Positions 1 through 4,289 of a stretch of DNA of 6,266 bases are shown one piece after another. Numbering within the stretch: the stretch's first letter is position 1; every line of letters starts with the position of its first letter. The stretch lies in NCBI GenBank assembly GCA_028293055.1, contig JAQGLD010000080.1, positions 1-6,266 on the forward strand. The letters run 5' to 3'. Origin of the DNA: Alphaproteobacteria bacterium. GTDB lineage: Bacteria > Pseudomonadota > Alphaproteobacteria > Sphingomonadales > Sphingomonadaceae. The translations under genes were made by a program, and so were the position numbers. A model generated the notes under the pieces. It ran no database searches, was not told where the DNA came from, and saw only the letters and a program-made list of their open reading frames with translations.

Positions 1-53
1 CCGCCGGTCACTAGACATTCCCCTTTTTCCCGCCGAGGTGGTAGCGAGGCAGC

Positions 54-1130
54 GTGAGCCAAGGCAAGAGCAAGTTGCGGGAAAAGCTTGAGGAAAAGGC
101 GCGGGAATTCGGCTTTTGCGCGTTCGGGATCGCGCGCGCCGACGCTGCGCCCAAAAGCGGCGAGCGGCTGCGCCAATGGCTCGCCGAGGGCGCACATGGC
201 GACATGATCTGGATGGAGGAGACGGTCGACCGCCGAGCCTCTCCCGCCGGACTGTGGCCGGAGGTGCGGTCGGTGATCTCGCTCGGGATGAGCTATGCTC
301 CGGCGATCGATCCGCTGGCGCTCGCCGCGGCGCCGGAAATCGGCCGGATCTCGGTCTACGCCCAGGGCGCAGATTATCACGACGTGGTCAAGAAGGCGCT
401 CAAGGCGCTTGCCCGCTGGCTGGTCGCCGAGGCCGATTGCGACCTCAAGGTGTTCGTCGACACCGCTCCGGTGATGGAGAAGCCGCTCGCCGAGGCGGCA
501 GGGCTCGGCTGGCAGGGCAAGCATAGCAATCTGGTCAGCCGCAGCGACGGCAGCTGGCTGTTCCTCGGCGCGATCTACACGACCCTCGAGCTGGCACCCG
601 AGGCCGCGACGCCGCACAAGGTGCATTGCGGCAGCTGCACGGCCTGCCTCGACGCCTGCCCGACCAACGCCTTTCCGGAGCCGTTCCGGCTCGATGCACG
701 GCGTTGCATCTCCTATCTGACGATCGAGCATAAGGGGCCGATCCCGCTGGAATTTCGCGAGGCGATCGGCAACCGCGTCTATGGCTGCGACGATTGCCTG
801 GCGGTCTGCCCGTGGAACCGCTTCGCCGACAGCGCGCGGCGCAACCGCGCCTTCATTCCCCGCGCCGAGCTCGCCGCTCCGGCGCTCGCCGACCTGCTCG
901 CGCTCGACGATGCCGGTTTCCGCCAGGTCTTTTCGGGCTCGCCGATCAAGCGGATCGGCCGCAACCGCATGGTCCGCAACGCCGCCATCGCAGCCGGCAA
1001 TAGCGGCCGCGGCGAGCTGGTGCCGGTGCTCGACCGGCTGACGGAGGACGAGGATCCGGTGGTCGCCGAAGCGGCCCGCTGGGCGCTCGCGAAACTAGCC
1101 TCCCCATCGCTCCGCAATGGGGAGGCTTGA
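54..1130 (+). CDS. queG: Epoxyqueuosine reductase QueG
   Basis: Reduces epoxyqueuosine to queuosine in the wobble position of GUN-anticodon tRNAs, the last step of queuosine synthesis; QueG is a cytosolic, cobalamin-dependent iron-sulfur enzyme. The 358-residue product has the family layout: an N-terminal cobalamin-binding domain (about 1-180) with the conserved [19 protein letters not shown] block, whose Asp136 corresponds to the proposed general acid; two [4Fe-4S] motifs (Cys192, 195, 198, 202, and Cys218, 245, 248, 252, the last in [13 protein letters not shown]); and a C-terminal HEAT-like helical stretch (about 300-348) used for tRNA contact. The GTG at 54 is chosen because the family's usual N-terminal helix ([15 protein letters not shown]) follows directly; GAGG at 46-49 is a rather close ribosome site. 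The last ten residues (349-358) come from a hairpin repeat and look like a lineage-specific tail. No key residue is missing. The family call is very secure. Confidence 0.97.
   Translation: MSQGKSKLREKLEEKAREFGFCAFGIARADAAPKSGERLRQWLAEGAHGDMIWMEETVDRRASPAGLWPEVRSVISLGMSYAPAIDPLALAAAPEIGRISVYAQGADYHDVVKKALKALARWLVAEADCDLKVFVDTAPVMEKPLAEAAGLGWQGKHSNLVSRSDGSWLFLGAIYTTLELAPEAATPHKVHCGSCTACLDACPTNAFPEPFRLDARRCISYLTIEHKGPIPLEFREAIGNRVYGCDDCLAVCPWNRFADSARRNRAFIPRAELAAPALADLLALDDAGFRQVFSGSPIKRIGRNRMVRNAAIAAGNSGRGELVPVLDRLTEDEDPVVAEAARWALAKLASPSLRNGEA
1098..1126. repeat. GC-rich hairpin repeat inside the queG 3' end
   Basis: A perfect 10-bp inverted repeat, GCCTCCCCAT (1098-1107) and ATGGGGAGGC (1117-1126), with a 9-base loop. 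The arms match the CTCCCC/GGGGAG core of the repeats at 3266, 3412, 3494 and 6118. It starts on codon 349 of queG, and the TGA stop follows one base after it. No T-tract follows, so it is not a classical intrinsic terminator, although the RNA hairpin could still slow polymerase or protect the 3' end. Confidence 0.8.
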
Positions 1131-1136
1131 ACACAC

Positions 1137-1165
1137 TTCACCCTTCCGCAACGAAAGCGTACATT
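1137..1165 (+). promoter_or_regulatory. Possible sigma70-type promoter for the membrane protein gene
   Basis: TTCACC (1137-1142) and TACATT (1160-1165) each match four of six consensus bases and are separated by 17 bases. They lie 30 bases ahead of the ATG at 1195, which would leave a leader of about 20 bases. Read-through from queG is equally possible. The call rests on weak pattern matching only. Confidence 0.25.
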
Positions 1166-1194
1166 ACGCCCGCGAAACAAGTGGGAGGGACGAG

Positions 1195-1635
1195 ATGACC
1201 GACGGTAGAGCGAAGCCCTCGGTTCCGGGCTGGTTCTGGGCGGTGGCGGTGGTGGCCCTCCTCTGGGAGGCGATGGGCTGCTATTCCTATCTGACCAGGA
1301 TCTCGATGAGCGCCGAAGCGATGGCTGGACTGCCCGCGGCACAGGTGGAAATCTGGCGGATGATGCCGGTCTGGGTGAAGACCGCCTTCGCAGTCGCGGT
1401 CTGGGTCGGCCTGTCCGGCGCGATCGGCCTGCTGATGCGCCAGCGCTGGGCGCGCGAGACGTTCGCGGTTTCGCTGCTCGCGGCGCTGGTCCAGTTCGGC
1501 TGGACCTTTCTCGCGACCCCGGCGCAGAAGACGCTCGGCATCGGCTCCTTCGGTCTCCCGGCGGCGATCATCCTCGTCGGCGCAGCTTCGGTCTGGTTCG
1601 CCGGCTATGGGATCAAGCGGGGTTGGCTGCGCTGA
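1195..1635 (+). CDS. Small four-helix integral membrane protein, unknown function
   Basis: A 146-residue hydrophobic protein with four predicted membrane helices at roughly 12-32, 59-81, 88-108 and 118-140. The helix 1-2 loop contains the conserved-looking ISMSAEAMAGLPAAQVEIWRMMPVW stretch in part (Met38 to Trp60), and the C-terminus is basic (KRGWLR). There is no signal peptide, catalytic motif or nucleotide-binding motif. It resembles small sphingomonad membrane proteins that databases often label 'sugar transporter' on thin grounds; nothing visible supports transport. The reading frame is open upstream to 1117, inside queG, but the ATG at 1195 is preferred because GGGAGGGA (1183-1190) lies at good spacing and the upstream codons add a hydrophilic, unrelated stretch. 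It sits 64 bases after queG in the same direction and converges on the lipoprotein gene. That it is a gene is well supported; its role is unknown. Confidence 0.85.
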   Translation: MTDGRAKPSVPGWFWAVAVVALLWEAMGCYSYLTRISMSAEAMAGLPAAQVEIWRMMPVWVKTAFAVAVWVGLSGAIGLLMRQRWARETFAVSLLAALVQFGWTFLATPAQKTLGIGSFGLPAAIILVGAASVWFAGYGIKRGWLR

Positions 1636-1654
1636 ACCGGACCGCGTTCAGCGC
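1629..1654. terminator. Possible bidirectional terminator at convergent stop codons
   Basis: A perfect 9-bp inverted repeat, GCGCTGAAC (1629-1637) and GTTCAGCGC (1646-1654), with an 8-base loop. The left arm holds the TGA of the membrane protein gene and the right arm holds the reverse-strand stop of the lipoprotein gene. The same hairpin therefore forms at the 3' end of both transcripts. Neither side has a T-tract, so efficient intrinsic termination is uncertain; transcript-end protection or Rho-assisted termination are alternatives. Confidence 0.5.
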
Positions 1655-2040
1655 GCCTCCCCGCGCTTGACGAGCGCCGCGACGCAGCTTGCCCGATCGA
1701 AGTCTCGGCCGTCGATCTGGCGGGCGTCGACATAGGTGACGACCGGCTCGCCGCCGCCGGCGCGCGGGTAGAGATAGGCGTCGAGCACGCAGACCGGTCC
1801 TGCGAACTGGAGCTTGCGCGCGGCGCCCTCCTGCATGTCGAGATCGGGCTTGCCGAGCTGCGCCTCGAGCAATTTGGCGGTTCTACCGATCACCGCCTCG
1901 AGGCCGGAGATGCTGTAGGTCGGCGTCACCGGCGGCGGGGCGACCGGACGATGCACCGGCGGCCGCGTCTGTTCCGGGGCGGCGCAGGCGGCCACCGCCA
2001 GGGCCAGCGCCATTGCTGCGCCTGTCTTGCTTGTCCTCAT
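1648..2040 (-). CDS. Putative lipoprotein, unknown function
   Basis: A 130-residue protein with a lipoprotein signal: basic start (MRTSK), hydrophobic core (about 8-17) and a lipobox V-A-A-C with Cys19 as the predicted lipidated residue. A proline-rich linker follows (PPVHRPVAPPPVTP, 27-40), then a compact domain (about 42-125) with GLEAVIGRTAKLLEAQLGKP, the LQFAGPVCVLDAYLYP strand region and a final helix. Cys84 and Cys119 could form a disulfide after export. The protein would be anchored in the inner or outer membrane facing the periplasm. I recognise the type as a small conserved sphingomonad lipoprotein but know no function. The frame is open to a TTG at 2076, which would place 12 polar residues ahead of the signal peptide, so the ATG at 2040 is preferred. 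It is convergent with the membrane protein gene and divergent from the adenosine kinase gene. Confidence 0.82.
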   Translation of the reverse strand: MRTSKTGAAMALALAVAACAAPEQTRPPVHRPVAPPPVTPTYSISGLEAVIGRTAKLLEAQLGKPDLDMQEGAARKLQFAGPVCVLDAYLYPRAGGGEPVVTYVDARQIDGRDFDRASCVAALVKRGEAR

Positions 2041-2070
2041 CCGCCCCCCATCCCCGCGACTGGCGGACCT

Positions 2071-2076
2071 TGTCAA
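2071..2076 (-). promoter_or_regulatory. Consensus -35 hexamer ahead of the lipoprotein gene
   Basis: The reverse strand reads TTGACA here, a perfect sigma70 -35 match, 30 bases before the ATG at 2040. The position expected for a -10 element, about 17-18 bases further, reads GATGGG and is poor. If the promoter is real, transcription would begin almost at the ATG, giving a leaderless or near-leaderless message. Confidence 0.25.
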
Positions 2077-2077
2077 A

Positions 2078-2094
2078 GGCGTTGCGCCAACGCC
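2078..2094. promoter_or_regulatory. Small inverted repeat in the divergent intergenic region
   Basis: A perfect 7-bp inverted repeat, GGCGTTG (2078-2084) and CAACGCC (2088-2094), around a 3-base centre. It lies between the divergent lipoprotein and adenosine kinase genes and directly beside the TTGACA hexamer of the reverse strand. It could be an operator or only a chance GC-rich hairpin. Confidence 0.3.
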
Positions 2095-2146
2095 ATCCGA
2101 AAATGCGTTCGACCCGGCACGCCGCCCTTCGCGTAGCGGGCCGTGA

Positions 2147-2172
2147 TTGACCGGGGGGCGGGCGGGTATGTA
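2147..2172 (+). promoter_or_regulatory. Weak promoter-like sequence for adenosine kinase
   Basis: TTGACC (2147-2152) and TATGTA (2167-2172) resemble -35 and -10 hexamers, but the 14-base spacing is shorter than the usual 16-18. A start near 2179 would lie downstream of the GTG at 2143 and upstream of the GTG at 2209, agreeing with the later translation start. The pattern is weak. Confidence 0.25.
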
Positions 2173-2208
2173 GGGGCGGCTTTTCCCATCCTCTTCGAAA
2201 GATCCTCA

Positions 2209-3207
2209 GTGACCGACGCCCGCCTCGACGTCCTTTGCATCGGCAACGCCATCGTCGATGTCATCGCCGCCACCGACGACGCCTTCCTCGCCCGCGAGGG
2301 GCTCGACAAAGGCTCGATGCGGCTGATCGATGCCGAGGAGGCGACCCGGCTCTACGATCATATGGGCCCGGCACGCGAGATCAGCGGAGGCTCAGCAGGC
2401 AATACCGCGGCCGGCATCGCGATGCTCGGCGGCCGCGCCGGCTTCGTCGGCCAGCTCGCGGACGACCAGCTCGGCGATGTCTATGCCCATGACGTGCAGT
2501 CGATCGGAGTCGAGTTCACCACGCCGCGCATCCCCGAGGCGGAGGCGCCGACCGCGCGCTCCCTGGTCCTGGTCACGCCCGACGCGGAGCGGACGATGAA
2601 CACCTTCCTCGGCGCTGCGCAGGCTCTCACCGTCGACCGGATCGACGAGGATCAGGTCCGCGAGTCCGCAATCACCTATCTCGAAGGCTATCTCTGGGAC
2701 CCCGAGCTGCCGCGCGCGGCGATGGAGCGGGCGATCGAGGTGGCGCACGAGGCCGGCCGCCAGATTGCCTTCACCCTTTCCGACGGCTTCTGCATCTCGC
2801 GCCACCGCGATGGCTTTCTCGGCCTGATCGACGGCGGCAAGATCGACATATTGTTCGCCAACGAGGACGAGATCATGGCGCTGACCGGCGCGGCCGGGTT
2901 CGAGGCCGCGGTCGCCGAGGTTCGGCCCAAGGTGAAGGTGCTGGTCGTGACTCGCAGCGAGAAGGGCGCGATCGCCTGCCGCGGCGACGAGACCGCCCAG
3001 GTTCCGGCCGAGCCGGTCGAGCGGGTCGTCGACACGACGGGCGCCGGCGACCTGTTCGCCGCCGGCTTCCTCACCGGCCTGACCCAAAACCGTTCCCTCC
3101 ACGACAGCCTGCGCATCGGAGCGATCGCCGCGGCGGAAGTGATCTCGCATTACGGCGCCCGGCCCGAGGCAGACCTCAAGGCGCTGGTGGCCAGCAAGCT
3201 GGGCTGA
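2209..3207 (+). CDS. Adenosine kinase (PfkB family)
   Basis: Phosphorylates adenosine to AMP with ATP in the cytosol (EC 2.7.1.20), a purine salvage step. The 332-residue product has PfkB landmarks in order: an N-terminal strand with IGNAIVD (11-17, Asp16 in the nucleoside-binding position), the glycine-rich GGSAGNTA (60-67) and GGRAGFVGQLADDQLG (74-89), the NxxE motif (Asn218 to Glu221, metal and phosphate control), and the signature DTTGAGD (275-281), where Asp281 is the expected catalytic base and the GAG loop forms the anion hole. Length and motif spacing fit the alphaproteobacterial adenosine kinase group. The frame is open to a GTG at 2143, but those 22 extra residues look unrelated to the family. 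The GTG at 2209 sits directly before the conserved first strand, with a weak GAAAGA (2197-2202) upstream. A related sugar or nucleoside substrate (ribokinase-like) cannot be excluded from sequence alone. Confidence 0.9.
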   Translation: MTDARLDVLCIGNAIVDVIAATDDAFLAREGLDKGSMRLIDAEEATRLYDHMGPAREISGGSAGNTAAGIAMLGGRAGFVGQLADDQLGDVYAHDVQSIGVEFTTPRIPEAEAPTARSLVLVTPDAERTMNTFLGAAQALTVDRIDEDQVRESAITYLEGYLWDPELPRAAMERAIEVAHEAGRQIAFTLSDGFCISRHRDGFLGLIDGGKIDILFANEDEIMALTGAAGFEAAVAEVRPKVKVLVVTRSEKGAIACRGDETAQVPAEPVERVVDTTGAGDLFAAGFLTGLTQNRSLHDSLRIGAIAAAEVISHYGARPEADLKALVASKLG

Positions 3208-3265
3208 GGTCGACGTTCCCGGCGAAAATTGAGGACGTGCGAGGCGCCTCGAAGCTAGAATATGC

Positions 3266-3287
3266 CCCTCCCCCTTGATGGGGAGGG
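3266..3287. repeat. CCCTCCCC/GGGGAGGG hairpin repeat, copy 1
   Basis: CCCTCCCC (3266-3273) pairs with GGGGAGGG (3280-3287) around the 6-base loop CTTGAT. It is nearly identical to the core at 3412-3432 and in the same orientation, but lacks the G-rich tail that follows that copy. Confidence 0.8.
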
Positions 3288-3308
3288 AAATCGCATATGC
3301 CACGCTTG

Positions 3309-3388
3309 TCATGCTGAACTTGTTTCAGCATCCAGCCCTCCACCTCTCGATGCGCGACCAGCTGGACCCTGAAACAAGTTCAGGGTGA
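3309..3388. repeat. Inverted pair of CTGAA...TTCAG palindromic repeats
   Basis: Two 28-base units in opposite orientation (3309-3336 and 3361-3388) flank a 24-base spacer. Each is itself a hairpin with an 8-bp stem and 5-base loop: ATGCTGAA/TTCAGCAT (3311-3318, 3324-3331) and ACCCTGAA/TTCAGGGT (3366-3373, 3379-3386). The units match at 24 of 28 positions when one is reversed, and all four differences lie in the stem and keep it paired. The CACCCTGAACTTGTTTCAGG type of sequence is a familiar dispersed repeat of sphingomonad genomes, and this paired layout resembles REP/BIME elements. Confidence 0.85.
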
Positions 3389-3410
3389 CGGGAAAATTTT
3401 AAATGCAATT

Positions 3411-3450
3411 GCCCTCCCCTTGATGGGGAGGGGTTGGGTGGAGGGTGGAC
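3411..3450 (+). repeat. CCCTCCCC hairpin repeat with G-rich tail, copy 2
   Basis: An 8-bp stem, CCCTCCCC (3412-3419) and GGGGAGGG (3425-3432), with loop TTGAT, followed by a tail reading GTTGGGTGGAGGGTGGAC (3433-3450). The strand given is that of the tail. The G runs at 3425-3428, 3430-3433, 3436-3438 and 3443-3445 also fit the common G-quadruplex pattern. Confidence 0.8.
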
Positions 3451-3478
3451 TTTCCGCCCGCTCGGCGTGGATCTCCTA

Positions 3479-3518
3479 GTCCACCCCCCCCAACCCTCCC
3501 CCATAAAGGGGGAGGGCT
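3479..3518 (-). repeat. CCCTCCCC hairpin repeat with G-rich tail, copy 3 (inverted)
   Basis: A 9-bp stem, CCCTCCCCC (3494-3502) and GGGGGAGGG (3508-3516), with loop ATAAA, preceded by GTCCACC and a run of eight C (3484-3491). Read on the reverse strand it aligns with copy 2 from the stem through the GTTGGG...GTGGAC tail. The two copies thus form a long imperfect inverted repeat around a 28-base spacer (3451-3478). Confidence 0.8.
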
Positions 3519-3563
3519 TGCCCCCATGCTCTACTTAGCGCCGATGGCCTTCGCCGGGACTGC

Positions 3564-3589
3564 GCCCGTGGCGCGGCCGCGCCGCGGGC
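3564..3589. promoter_or_regulatory. 26-bp near-perfect GC palindrome upstream of the response regulator
   Basis: A palindrome with no central loop: 12 of 13 base pairs match and the odd pair (T3569 with G3584) would be a G-U wobble in RNA. The inner 14 bases, GGCGCGGCCGCGCC (3570-3583), are perfect. It ends six bases before the 16-bp palindrome. It could be a protein site, part of a transcription stop shielding the operon, or a structural repeat. Confidence 0.45.
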
Positions 3590-3595
3590 TGGGCA

Positions 3596-3611
3596 CTGCC
3601 TAATTAGGCAG
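3596..3611. promoter_or_regulatory. 16-bp perfect palindrome, candidate operator
   Basis: CTGCCTAATTAGGCAG is a perfect palindrome with an AT-rich centre in otherwise GC-rich DNA, the layout of a dimeric regulator site. It is centred 86 bases before the response regulator start codon. LuxR/NarL-type regulators bind inverted repeats of this sort, so autoregulation by the adjacent regulator is a reasonable guess. The binding protein is not shown by the sequence. Confidence 0.5.
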
Positions 3612-3634
3612 GTGCGTAGCCCGATTTGCTCGCC

Positions 3635-3663
3635 TATTCTTCGAACTGTCGGGGGGTCCCGAC
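3635..3663 (+). promoter_or_regulatory. Possible -10 element and leader hairpin of the two-component operon
   Basis: TATTCT (3635-3640) matches four of six -10 consensus bases and has no good -35 at normal spacing. The implied start near 3647 would put the 16-bp palindrome about 43 bases upstream, where an activator commonly replaces the -35 contact. The transcript would then open with a 6-bp hairpin, GTCGGG (3648-3653) and CCCGAC (3658-3663), 26 bases before the TTG start codon. Confidence 0.25.
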
Positions 3664-3689
3664 GGCATGAGAAGAGCGAGGCGCGGACC

Positions 3690-4289
3690 TTGGCACGCAT
3701 ATTGGTGGTCGACGATCATCCCCTGTTCCAGGACGGGCTGAACCATATGGTCCGCGGCCTGCGCCCGGACTGGACCTTGGTCTTCGCCGACAGCGCAGCG
3801 CAGGCGCTTTCCGTGCTCGGCGACTGCGAGGCCGATCTCGCGATCATCGACATCGTCCTGCCCGACGACGACGGCTTCACTTTGTCGCGCCGGATCGCGT
3901 TGAGCTGCCCCGATCTCCCGCAGATCCTGATCTCCGGCCGCAACGACGCCGCGGTCCGGGTGCGGGCGCGCAACTGCGGCGTGCGCGGCTTCATCGCCAA
4001 GACGATGCCGCCGGAGGCGATCGCCCGGTCGATCGACCAGGTGCTCGCCGGTGGCACAGCCTTCGACGAAGTGCGGGCGAGCCGCAAGGAGCTGCCCGGG
4101 CTCACCGCCCGCCAGGCCGAGATCCTCGAATTGCTCGCCGAAGGCCATGGCAACAAGGAGATCCGCCACCGGCTCGGAATCGCGGAGCGAACCGTGCGCG
4201 CCCATCTCACCGAGCTGTTCCAGCTGCTCGACGCGCACAGCCGGATGCAGGCGTTGATCCGGGCGCGCGAGATGGGGCTGATCGCCTGA
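3690..4289 (+). CDS. NarL/FixJ-type response regulator (receiver plus LuxR HTH)
   Basis: A 199-residue cytosolic DNA-binding regulator, expected to be phosphorylated by a histidine kinase and then bind DNA as a dimer. The receiver domain (1-120) has the acidic pair Asp8/Asp9, phospho-acceptor Asp54 in AIIDIVLP, switch residue Ser82 (ISGR) and Lys104 (FIAK), so it should be phosphorylatable. The C-terminal LuxR-type helix-turn-helix (about 137-195) includes LTARQAEILELLAEGHGNKEI and the recognition region IAERTVRAHL. The TTG at 3690 is preferred as start because it directly precedes the first receiver strand (ARILVVDDH), with GAGG (3678-3681) eight bases ahead. A GTG at 3612 in the same frame would add 26 residues of no family character and begin on the edge of the upstream palindrome. 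The stop overlaps the start of the kinase gene (TGATG). The targets are unknown; its own promoter is one candidate. Confidence 0.92.
   Translation: MARILVVDDHPLFQDGLNHMVRGLRPDWTLVFADSAAQALSVLGDCEADLAIIDIVLPDDDGFTLSRRIALSCPDLPQILISGRNDAAVRVRARNCGVRGFIAKTMPPEAIARSIDQVLAGGTAFDEVRASRKELPGLTARQAEILELLAEGHGNKEIRHRLGIAERTVRAHLTELFQLLDAHSRMQALIRAREMGLIA

Larger units (their letters stand above)
3208..3689. other. Gene-free region made largely of palindromic repeats
   Basis: Holds no convincing coding sequence. In order it contains a 12-bp perfect palindrome CGAGGCGCCTCG (3240-3251), a CCCTCCCC hairpin (3266-3287), an inverted pair of CTGAA hairpins (3309-3388), two inverted copies of a longer CCCTCCCC element (3411-3450 and 3479-3518), a 26-bp near-perfect palindrome (3564-3589), a 16-bp perfect palindrome (3596-3611) and the leader of the response regulator gene. 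The part up to about 3518 looks like accumulated repeats; the part from about 3560 looks regulatory. Confidence 0.7.

Noticed and set aside
1..53. Possible end of an upstream gene (in-frame TAG at 12-14)
   Set aside because: Only three codons are visible before the stop, far too little to support a call.
779..1342. Reverse-strand open frame opposite the end of queG and the membrane protein gene
   Set aside because: Ser/Arg/Pro-rich low-complexity product overlapping two better supported genes, with no motif.
2143..2208. N-terminal extension of adenosine kinase from the GTG at 2143
   Set aside because: The 22 extra residues do not resemble the family and lack a ribosome site; the conserved first strand begins right after the GTG at 2209.
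2392..3312. Reverse-strand open frame (306 codons) opposite adenosine kinase
   Set aside because: It mirrors the adenosine kinase coding sequence and shows no family motif or signal; it is a shadow frame.
3309..3388. Transposon terminal repeats with an internal gene
   Set aside because: The space between the inverted units is only 24 bases, so there is no room for a gene; a paired REP-like element fits better.
3266..3518. CRISPR array
   Set aside because: The repeats are palindromic, differ in orientation and type, and have no evenly spaced spacers.
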